From NCBI RefSeq assembly GCF_032490495.1, contig NZ_JAVYJB010000004.1:124001-188000 (forward strand): DNA of 64,000 nt, in the 5' to 3' direction. The DNA is from Pilosibacter fragilis (GTDB lineage: Bacteria; Bacillota; Clostridia; Lachnospirales; Lachnospiraceae). The notes under the pieces are model-generated. The model made no database searches, was not told the DNA's origin, and worked only from the letters and a program-made list of their open reading frames with translations. Of the stretch, positions 57,616 through 64,000 are shown one piece after another (position 1 is the first letter of the stretch; each line of letters opens with the position of its first letter). The position numbers were made by a program, and so were the translations under genes.

Positions 57616-58783
57616 AATGGCGTTAAAAAGTATCTGGGGCAACAAGTTGAGGTCCTTTCTGACGATGCTCGGCATCATCATTGGAGTCGCGTCGGTGATC
57701 ATCCTGGTCAGCATCGTCAACGGCTACATGTCCTACATGGTGGAGAGCTTTTCTTCCATGGGCGTCAATCAGATCACGGTCCAGTACAAGGCGGTGGCCT
57801 CAAGAAGCATCGATGTGGACGAATTTTATGAGTTCTACGAGGAACATTCAGACCTCTACGAGAACATGTCCCCGAACGTTTCCGTCAGCGTCACGGTAAA
57901 ACATGACTCTGACACCATGGATTCCACCAGTGTCGGCGGCTACAGTGAGGATTATCTCGCAATCAAGGACTACGAGATCGAGTATGGCAGAAATCTCCAG
58001 TACTCTGACATGGAGGCAAGGAGAAAAGTCGCGGTCATCGGCGCCTACGTGGCGGAGGAGCTCTACGGCGGCTCCCAGAACGCCGTGGGCGAGACGGTCA
58101 AGTTAAACGGTGACAGCTACACCATTGTAGGCGTTGTGGAACGGCAGACGGAGAGCAGCTCTGAGTTCGATGACGGATGTATGGATGACTTTGTGTGGAT
58201 CCCGTATTCCAGAGCTGTGAAGATGGCGAGAAATGCTGTGATCAACAACCATATCTTCACATCGCGGGACATCAACGACACGGAAACATGTACGACAGAA
58301 CTTAAAAATTTTCTCTATGAAAAGATGAAGAGCGAAAACCTCTACACGGTGACAGCAATGAGCTCCCTTCTCGATTCCTTAAATGAGCAGATTGCCATGA
58401 TGAGCATGATGCTGGGCGGTATCGCGGGTATCTCCTTGTTAGTTGCAGGCGTCGGTGTCATGAACATCATGCTGGTGTCCGTGACAGAGAGAACCAGGGA
58501 GATCGGCATCAGGAAGGCCCTCGGCGCAAAGAAGAGCGTGATCATGTTGCAGTTCGTCATCGAGGCGCTGGTCACAAGCTCCATCGGCGGAATCATCGGA
58601 ATCATGATCGGAGCCTTAGCAAGTACGGGAATCGGTGCCATCATGGGAATCGACGCGCCGCCAACCATGACAGCAGTTGTGATCTCGTTTAGCGTTTCTG
58701 TTGCCATCGGACTGATCTTTGGTTACATGCCGGCGAGCCGGGCGGCGAAGCTGAATCCGATCGACGCACTGAGGACAGACTAA
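57599..58783 (+). CDS. MacB/FtsX-type ABC permease
   Basis: 394 residues; ATG 57599 lies within the end of the ATPase gene. One N-terminal helix (KLRSFLTMLGIIIGVASVII), a large extracellular MacB periplasmic-core-like domain (about 50-260), then three C-terminal helices with the FtsX family segment GVGVMNIMLVSVTERTREIG, IRKALGAKKSVIMLQFVIEA. Mechanotransmission permeases do not pass substrate through the membrane but drive extracellular release. Substrate unknown; the flanking SLH and wall-repeat proteins suggest envelope work. Confidence 0.94.
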   Translation: MLQSFKMALKSIWGNKLRSFLTMLGIIIGVASVIILVSIVNGYMSYMVESFSSMGVNQITVQYKAVASRSIDVDEFYEFYEEHSDLYENMSPNVSVSVTVKHDSDTMDSTSVGGYSEDYLAIKDYEIEYGRNLQYSDMEARRKVAVIGAYVAEELYGGSQNAVGETVKLNGDSYTIVGVVERQTESSSEFDDGCMDDFVWIPYSRAVKMARNAVINNHIFTSRDINDTETCTTELKNFLYEKMKSENLYTVTAMSSLLDSLNEQIAMMSMMLGGIAGISLLVAGVGVMNIMLVSVTERTREIGIRKALGAKKSVIMLQFVIEALVTSSIGGIIGIMIGALASTGIGAIMGIDAPPTMTAVVISFSVSVAIGLIFGYMPASRAAKLNPIDALRTD

Positions 58784-58903
58784 AACTACACAGAAAATGA
58801 CAGGATCAACGGTAAATATGGAAAATGGAAGAATAATAGGAAAATGCAGATTCTAAGCCTCAAACTGCCACGGATTTGCCGCTAAAAGACAGAATATCGT
58901 AAG

Positions 58904-58933
58904 TTGACGGGAGATATTGTCCAACCTTATAAT
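58904..58933 (+). promoter_or_regulatory. Promoter of the first wall-repeat paralogue
   Basis: TTGACG (58904-58909), 18-bp spacer, TATAAT (58928-58933). Confidence 0.8.
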
Positions 58934-58969
58934 ATAGTTAAAGAAAGATACTTGAGGGGAGGCAATCCT

Positions 58970-60241
58970 ATGGCAGAAAGAAAATGGAAAAAAATAAGTA
59001 CATGGATGGCCGCATGGGTCATGGCGGTCGTGTTTGCGGTATCCGGGGCGCAGACAGCGTTTGCGGCGACCAGTTATGTGAATAGTGTCAGCATCACGCT
59101 GGATGTGACACCGACGGTGGGGGAATCCCTGCCGGATCTTGATGTGGGATACAATTCTGATAACTGCGAGGTATCGATCCCGAACAACGATAAATATGAT
59201 ATCGTATCCGCAAAGTGGTCTTCCACAAAGAACGACGTGAAGATCGGCGGAACCTACACCATGAAAGTTACTTTAAAGACTTTAAATGACTATAGGTTCA
59301 GCAGCAGCTCCTACACTTCCTCAAAGGTAAAGGTAAAGAACGGAACTTTTGTCAGCGCTTCGAGAACATCTTCCGACCGTCTGGTGGTTACCGTAAAGAC
59401 AAAACCGGCAAAGGGCGATCTTGACGCGCCGGGCGAGGCATACTGGCAGACCACAAAGTCCGGAAGCTCCGATCTCGGACTCGCGAAGTGGGAGGCCGTT
59501 GAGGACGCGTCCTACGAGGTGTACCTCTACCGCGGCAGCAAGAACGTCTACAAGAGCGGCGAGATCCACACCAGCAGCTGTGATCTCTTTTCGTATATGA
59601 GCTCCAAGGGAACCTACACCTTTAAGGTGCGCGCGCTCCCGTCAAACGATGAGGTATCCAAGTACGCGTCAAAGAGCGACTGGACCATATCCGATGAGGT
59701 CTATATCGATGAGAATGACGCGGCGAGAGCGGCAAAGAAAAAGCCGTCAAGCGGCAACAACAGCAGCACAAATAATTCCGGAAATTCCCAGCAGGCCCCG
59801 TCAAATGTGAATGTGGTCGGCTGGATCCTCGACGGAAACCGCTGGTATTATCGTTACCCGGACGGAACTTATTTAAAGAACGGCTGGGGATTTATCGGAA
59901 ATATCTGGTACTTATTTGACGCAAACGGAATGATGCTCACCGGCTGGCAGATGAAGAACGGCGTTTATTACTACATGAACGGTGACGGAAAGATGCAGAC
60001 GGGCTGGCTTCTCTACAACAATACCTGGTATTATCTCTCCGAGAGCGGAGCTATGGTGACCGGCTGGATCACGCTGGGTGATAAGGCTTATTACCTCGGC
60101 GGCGACGGCGGAATGCTCACAGGATGGCAGAACATCGACGGACAGATCTACTACCTGTATCCGGATGGACATAAGGCGGTCAATGAAGTGATCGATACCT
60201 TCTATGTAGATCAGGACGGTATCTGGAGAAAACCGCAGTAA
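58970..60241 (+). CDS. Secreted cell-wall-repeat protein with N-terminal beta domains (paralogue 1)
   Basis: 423 residues from ATG 58970 with GGGGAGG upstream; the frame back to 58904 overlaps the promoter. Signal peptide to about 34 (TAFA-A). Residues 35-150 form a beta domain (VNSVSITLDVTPTVGESLPD) and 155-250 a fibronectin-like domain (APGEAYWQTTKSGSSDLGLA, YEVYLYRGSKNVYKSGE). A Ser/Asn linker follows (SSGNNSSTNNSGNSQQ). The last 150 residues are five to six GW choline-binding-type repeats (MMLTGWQMKNGVYYYMNGDG, KMQTGWLLYNNTWYYLSESG). The next gene has the same architecture. Confidence 0.88.
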   Translation: MAERKWKKISTWMAAWVMAVVFAVSGAQTAFAATSYVNSVSITLDVTPTVGESLPDLDVGYNSDNCEVSIPNNDKYDIVSAKWSSTKNDVKIGGTYTMKVTLKTLNDYRFSSSSYTSSKVKVKNGTFVSASRTSSDRLVVTVKTKPAKGDLDAPGEAYWQTTKSGSSDLGLAKWEAVEDASYEVYLYRGSKNVYKSGEIHTSSCDLFSYMSSKGTYTFKVRALPSNDEVSKYASKSDWTISDEVYIDENDAARAAKKKPSSGNNSSTNNSGNSQQAPSNVNVVGWILDGNRWYYRYPDGTYLKNGWGFIGNIWYLFDANGMMLTGWQMKNGVYYYMNGDGKMQTGWLLYNNTWYYLSESGAMVTGWITLGDKAYYLGGDGGMLTGWQNIDGQIYYLYPDGHKAVNEVIDTFYVDQDGIWRKPQ

Positions 60242-60329
60242 AGATCTGAACCTGCAGGGCATGCGGTTATGCGGTGAAAATCGTCGGAATATTTTCCAGC
60301 AGACTGAAAATACAGGAAAGGAGCACCTT

Positions 60330-61382
60330 ATGAGACAGAAAACTTTTGGAAAATGGCTTGCGGCAGCAGGAATTCTGATGGCGATGACGATATGGATGGT
60401 TCTTCCTGCACTGGCTGCGCCGACGGTGAATTCTATAAGGATCACCTTTAAAGACAAGTATGAAGATCCCGGCGTGATCGAGGAGCCGGAGATCAGCTGC
60501 GGCAGCTACGGGATCGAGATCACATCCGTGGAGTGGAGCAAGGATGTAGAAAAATGGAATCCTGGAACGAAAGTGACGGCAACGCTGATTCTTTCCTCCA
60601 GCGGAAGAGAGTTCTCCTCCAGCTACGGTTCAAAGTCCTGCCAGATCTCCGGTGCGACGTTGAGTAAGGCAGTGAAAGTGGATGATGACCTGAAGGTCAC
60701 AGTCACTTACTACCCGGTAGTCTGGCTGGAAACTCCGGATGAAGCCGGATGGAGCGCTTCGAATCATATGAAAGCGGTCTGGAAGAAAGTCGATTACGCG
60801 ACGGGATATCAGATCCGCCTGTACCGGGATGACTATTATCTCCGGACCATCGATGCGACGGGAACCAGCAAGGACCTCTCCGAGTATATGGGAAGAGAGG
60901 GAAACTACTATTACGAGATCCGCGCGGTGGGAAAGACAACGAACGATGCGAAGTACCGCAAGAGCAGCGAGTATATCGTCTCCTCCGACCGCTACCTGGA
61001 TGACCTGGGTGACACGGAGGGCAGCTGGAAGAATTACGCGGATGGAAAGAAATATGTGGACGAGAATGGTCAGATCGTGACCTCCCAGTGGTACCGGATC
61101 CTTGGAACCTGGTATTATTTCGACGAGAACGGATACATGGTGACGGGATGGAGACTGGTCAATAATAAGTGGTATTACCTCGAAAGTGACGGAAAGATGG
61201 TGACCGGCTGGAAGCAGGTTGGCGGTGTCTGGTACTACATGGATGCCGACGGAGCGATGGCAACAGGCTGGCGTCAGACTGCACCGGGACAGTGGTATTA
61301 CCTGAACGCGAACGGAGCGATGGCAGCGTCCACTGTGATCGACGGATATACGTTGGATGTATCGGGGCTCTGGGTAAGTTAG
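60330..61382 (+). CDS. Secreted cell-wall-repeat protein (paralogue 2)
   Basis: 350 residues from ATG 60330 with AAAGGAG upstream. Signal peptide to about 28 (ALAA-P). Same layout as its neighbour: N-terminal beta domain (TVNSIRITFKDKYEDPGVIE), fibronectin-like domain (TPDEAGWSASNHMKAVWKKV, YQIRLYRDDYYLRTID), then four GW repeats (YMVTGWRLVNNKWYYLESDG, KMVTGWKQVGGVWYYMDADG). It lacks the Ser/Asn linker of paralogue 1. A tandem duplication is the simplest origin. Possibly exported or displayed together with it. Confidence 0.88.
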   Translation: MRQKTFGKWLAAAGILMAMTIWMVLPALAAPTVNSIRITFKDKYEDPGVIEEPEISCGSYGIEITSVEWSKDVEKWNPGTKVTATLILSSSGREFSSSYGSKSCQISGATLSKAVKVDDDLKVTVTYYPVVWLETPDEAGWSASNHMKAVWKKVDYATGYQIRLYRDDYYLRTIDATGTSKDLSEYMGREGNYYYEIRAVGKTTNDAKYRKSSEYIVSSDRYLDDLGDTEGSWKNYADGKKYVDENGQIVTSQWYRILGTWYYFDENGYMVTGWRLVNNKWYYLESDGKMVTGWKQVGGVWYYMDADGAMATGWRQTAPGQWYYLNANGAMAASTVIDGYTLDVSGLWVS

Positions 61383-61396
61383 AAAGGAATGATGGG

Positions 61397-61434
61397 CGGC
61401 ATGTCATGGGAGAAATCCTGTGGCATGCCGTTTT
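61397..61434 (+). terminator. Terminator after the wall-repeat pair
   Basis: CGGCATG pairs with CATGCCG around an inner TGGGA/TCC region, then TTTT. Confidence 0.75.
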
Positions 61435-61477
61435 CACATATCTGAAAAGGTAAGCTCCTGGAACCATGCGAAAACAC

Positions 61478-61506
61478 TTGACTTACTATGAGATATCAAC
61501 TAAAAT
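61478..61506 (+). promoter_or_regulatory. Promoter of the ECF transporter operon
   Basis: TTGACT (61478-61483), 17-bp spacer, TAAAAT (61501-61506). Confidence 0.72.
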
Positions 61507-61597
61507 TTAGAAACGTGTAAACATTTGTCGCGGCAGCCTGAAGGTGTATGCGGCGCCGCAGTCACTTGAAGTTTATGAAAAACGAGAAAGGATTTCT

Positions 61598-62452
61598 ATG
61601 GGAATCATTAAAGCAGTGAACCTGATCTTTGACTATATCAGGCACGATGAAGAGGAAGACAAGGATGAGGTCAGCCATGCGTTAAAGGGCGTCTCTCTGG
61701 ACATCAAGGAAGGCGATTTCGTAGCGATTTTAGGACACAACGGATCCGGAAAATCCACATTCGCGAAGCTGATGAACGGAATCCTGCTTCCAACGGATGG
61801 AACAGTCTATATTTCTAAAATGAGGACGGACGACGAGGAGCATCTTTGGGATGTACGAAAGACGGCGGGAATGGTATTCCAGAACCCGGATAACCAGATC
61901 ATCGGAAACGTGGTGGAAGAGGACGTTGGATTCGGCCCGGAGAATATGGGAGTTCCGACGGAGGAAATCTGGGCGCGGGTCGACAAGAGCCTTGAGGCGG
62001 TGGGGATGACAGCATACAGACTTCAGTCTCCGAATAAGCTTTCCGGTGGACAGAAACAGCGCGTGGCCATCGCTGGCGTTATGGCGATGAAGCCCCGGTG
62101 TATCGTTCTGGACGAGCCGACAGCGATGTTAGACCCGAACGGACGCCGCGAGGTCATTAAAACGGTTCATGAACTGAACCGTCAGGAAGGGATCACGGTA
62201 GTTCTGATCACCCACTATATGGAAGAGGTCATTGACGCAGACCGCGTGGTCGTTATCGACGGTGGACATGTCGTGATGGACGGAACCCCGAAAGAGGTCT
62301 TTTCCAGAGTCAAGGAACTGAAAAAATACAGCCTCGATGTGCCCCAGGTAACGGAACTGGCAGATGAATTAAAGGAAGCCGGAATGGATCTTCCTTATGG
62401 AATTCTTTCCATCGACGAGCTTGTGGATGAACTTGTTCCGCTCTTAAAATAG
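61598..62452 (+). CDS. ecfA1: Energy-coupling factor ATPase A1
   Basis: 284 residues from ATG 61598 with AAAGGATTT upstream; the frame from 61544 lacks an RBS. Walker A GHNGSGKST, Q-loop FQNPDNQIIGNVVEEDVGFG typical of EcfA1, signature LSGGQKQRVAIAGVMA, Walker B CIVLDEPTAMLDP, switch ITHYMEE. With EcfA2 it forms the ATPase heterodimer of group II ECF transporters that share S components for several vitamins and metals. ecfA2 follows 18 bp later. Confidence 0.95.
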   Translation: MGIIKAVNLIFDYIRHDEEEDKDEVSHALKGVSLDIKEGDFVAILGHNGSGKSTFAKLMNGILLPTDGTVYISKMRTDDEEHLWDVRKTAGMVFQNPDNQIIGNVVEEDVGFGPENMGVPTEEIWARVDKSLEAVGMTAYRLQSPNKLSGGQKQRVAIAGVMAMKPRCIVLDEPTAMLDPNGRREVIKTVHELNRQEGITVVLITHYMEEVIDADRVVVIDGGHVVMDGTPKEVFSRVKELKKYSLDVPQVTELADELKEAGMDLPYGILSIDELVDELVPLLK

Positions 62453-62470
62453 TGGAGAAATGGTGGAAAT

Positions 62471-63463
62471 ATGGCAATCGAAATGAAACACTTGAATCAT
62501 ATATACGGGCAGGGAACGATCTTTGAGCAGTATGCCTTAAAGGATGTAAATCTTACGATCCATGATGGCGAGTTTATCGGCCTCATCGGTCATACCGGAT
62601 CCGGAAAATCAACCCTGACCCAGCATTTAAACGGACTTTTAAAGGCAACGAGCGGAGATATCCTTTATAACGGAGAAAGTATTTATAAAGAGGGATATTC
62701 CATGAAAGAGCTCCGCAGCCATGTGGGGCTGGTTTTCCAGTATCCGGAGCACCAGCTGTTTGAGGTGGACGTATTCTCAGATGTCTGCTTTGGACCGAAG
62801 AATCTGGGACTCCCGAAGGAGGAGATCGAGAAGCGCGCGAAAGAGGCGCTGGACATGGTGGGACTCGATGAGAGCTTTTATAAGCAGTCTCCCTTCGACC
62901 TTTCCGGAGGTCAGAAACGCCGAGTGGCCATCGCAGGCGTTCTGGCGATGAAACCGGAGGTCCTGATCTTAGATGAGCCGACAGCCGGTCTCGACCCGAA
63001 AGGACGCGACGACATTTTAGGACTCGTACAAAAGCTCCATAACGAGCAGGGGTTGACGATCATTCTCGTCTCCCACAGCATGGAGGATGTGGCGCGATAT
63101 GTGTCCCGTCTTGTGGTCATGAACCACGGCGAGAAGGTCTTCGACGGAACTCCGAAGGAGGTATTCCGCCATTATAAAGAGCTGGAAGCCATCGGCCTTG
63201 CGGCGCCGCAGATCACCTATGTGGTGCACAAGCTGATCGACAAGGGGATCCCGCTGGATCCGGATATCACGACGGTGGAAGAGGCGAAGAATGCAATCCT
63301 TAAGATCTGGCGCGAAAAGTATGGAAAAAGTTCCGGAAATGCAGCGCAGGTAAGCGCAGCCGGAGCGGATTCCGAGAACGCAGATCATGGGAACGCCACT
63401 GGAACAGCCTCTGAGAAGGCAGACAGCACAGAAAAGACAGCCGGGGAGGAAACGACATGTTAA
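62471..63463 (+). CDS. ecfA2: Energy-coupling factor ATPase A2
   Basis: 330 residues; ATG 62471. Walker A GHTGSGKST, Q-loop FQYPEHQLFEVDVFSDVCFG typical of EcfA2, signature LSGGQKRRVAIAGVLA, Walker B VLILDEPTAGLDP, switch VSHSMED. The usual domain ends near residue 287; about 40 extra residues form a low-complexity Ala/Ser/Glu/Gly tail (SAAGADSENADHGNATGTAS), unusual for the family. The stop overlaps the ecfT start. Confidence 0.95.
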   Translation: MAIEMKHLNHIYGQGTIFEQYALKDVNLTIHDGEFIGLIGHTGSGKSTLTQHLNGLLKATSGDILYNGESIYKEGYSMKELRSHVGLVFQYPEHQLFEVDVFSDVCFGPKNLGLPKEEIEKRAKEALDMVGLDESFYKQSPFDLSGGQKRRVAIAGVLAMKPEVLILDEPTAGLDPKGRDDILGLVQKLHNEQGLTIILVSHSMEDVARYVSRLVVMNHGEKVFDGTPKEVFRHYKELEAIGLAAPQITYVVHKLIDKGIPLDPDITTVEEAKNAILKIWREKYGKSSGNAAQVSAAGADSENADHGNATGTASEKADSTEKTAGEETTC

Positions 63464-64000
63464 GAGATATCACGCTTGGACAGTACTACCCGGTAGATTC
63501 CCTTCTTCACAGGCTGGATCCACGAACAAAACTCTTTGGAACGCTTGTATACATTGTAACACTATTTATTGCGGACAATATCTGGGCATACCTTGCGGCG
63601 ACGATCTTTCTGATCGCGGCGATCAAGCTCTCCAATGTCCCGGTAAAATTCATGGTGCGGGGCTTAAAATCCATCGTGTTCCTGCTTCTCATCAGCGTCA
63701 GCTTCAACCTGTTCCTGACGCCGGGTACCCCGATCTTTAAGATCGGTTTCCTGCAGATGACCTGGGAAGGTCTCCGGTTTGCGGCATTTATGGCGATCCG
63801 TCTTGTTTACCTCGTTATGGGATCCACGATTCTGACGCTCACAACGACACCGAACCAGCTGACAGACGGTCTGGAAAAGAGCCTTGGCTTTTTAAAGAAG
63901 GTCGGTGTTCCGGTCCATGAGGTGTCCATGATGATGTCCATTGCGCTCCGCTTTATCCCGATCCTGATCGAGGAGACAGATAAGATCATGAAAGCGCAGA
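63457..64000 (+). CDS. ecfT: Energy-coupling factor transmembrane protein, N-terminal part
   Basis: 181 codons visible from ATG 63457 (GGGGAGG upstream), which overlaps the ecfA2 stop; the gene runs off the right edge. It begins MLRDITLGQYYPVDSLLHRL with the EcfT opening DPRTKL, has four or more membrane helices, and ends inside the conserved coupling segment VHEVSMMMSIALRFIPILIE. EcfT couples ATP hydrolysis by A1/A2 to the S component. In Firmicutes truA, rplM and rpsI commonly follow; they would be outside the window. Confidence 0.93.
   Translation, partial: MLRDITLGQYYPVDSLLHRLDPRTKLFGTLVYIVTLFIADNIWAYLAATIFLIAAIKLSNVPVKFMVRGLKSIVFLLLISVSFNLFLTPGTPIFKIGFLQMTWEGLRFAAFMAIRLVYLVMGSTILTLTTTPNQLTDGLEKSLGFLKKVGVPVHEVSMMMSIALRFIPILIEETDKIMKAQ

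Noticed and set aside
1..64000. CRISPR arrays, tRNA, rRNA, riboswitches
   Set aside because: No regularly spaced direct repeats of CRISPR type, no tRNA-like cloverleaf or rRNA segment, and no T-box or known riboswitch core was seen by eye in the intergenic regions.

Overview
The window looks like a chromosome segment from a monoderm, probably spore-forming Clostridia, most likely a Lachnospiraceae (Clostridium cluster XIVa) species. The reasons are the rpoB-rpoC / rpsL-rpsG-fusA-tuf order, strong AGGAGG ribosome binding sites, several choline-binding-type cell-wall repeat proteins, LytR-CpsA-Psr and S-layer-homology proteins, a collagen-like protein, and mid-range GC. This placement is an inference from gene content, not from a database search. 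No tRNA, rRNA or CRISPR array was seen.

Layout. 1-4483: end of rpoB and all of rpoC. 4484-10600: an accessory block between rpoC and rpsL (cation diffusion facilitator, secreted wall-repeat protein, a glycosyltransferase next to a collagen-like protein, thioesterase). 10483-15336: rpsL-rpsG-fusA and tuf, with near-consensus promoters ahead of rpsL and tuf. 15553-21833: FeoA-like protein, a pyruvate-kinase-like protein lacking the C domain, a decayed sugar isomerase, glycerate dehydrogenase and glycerate kinase (minus strand), and an AbgB-like amidohydrolase (minus strand). 22354-25145: a two-component system and a small secreted protein. 25276-32378: PHP hydrolase, S1-domain protein, small alarmone synthetase, D-aminoacyl-tRNA deacylase, M18 aminopeptidase, trigger-factor-like lipoprotein, HAD hydrolase. 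32787-34575: a 48-residue coiled-coil protein and cell-wall-repeat proteins. 35008-46026: a surface-glycan locus (ThDP enzyme with an unusual Cys-rich insert, NAD-dependent epimerase, three family-2 glycosyltransferases, a polyprenyl-phosphate sugar-phosphate transferase, an LCP ligase). 46561-51073: pstSCAB-phoU. 51426-53426: ACT-domain regulator of the ThrR type, hom, DUF2752 protein. 53778-61382: SLH protein, MacAB-like exporter, two paralogous cell-wall-repeat proteins. 61598-64000: ecfA1-ecfA2-ecfT, cut by the right edge.

The most interesting structure is outside the genes. Several intergenic regions carry 132-155 bp non-coding elements with terminal inverted repeats that begin GTAAC or GTTAC (one end ATTAC) and three internal hairpins. 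Four full copies are flanked by perfect 8-bp direct repeats (AATATTCA, GAAAAAAC, AAAATATC, TACTATGC) and a fifth by 7 of 8 matching bases. They are therefore miniature inverted-repeat transposable elements that have moved, in at least three sequence families, and truncated relics are present as well. Several lie in 5' leaders or next to promoters (pstS, the ThDP enzyme, the PHP hydrolase, the two-component system).

Functionally much of the window concerns the cell envelope: glycan synthesis and attachment (35-46 kb), proteins likely to bind wall glycans (6.1, 33-34.5, 59-61 kb), a MacAB-type exporter, and a probable spore-surface collagen-like glycoprotein with its own glycosyltransferase. 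These sit among housekeeping translation, phosphate and threonine-pathway genes.
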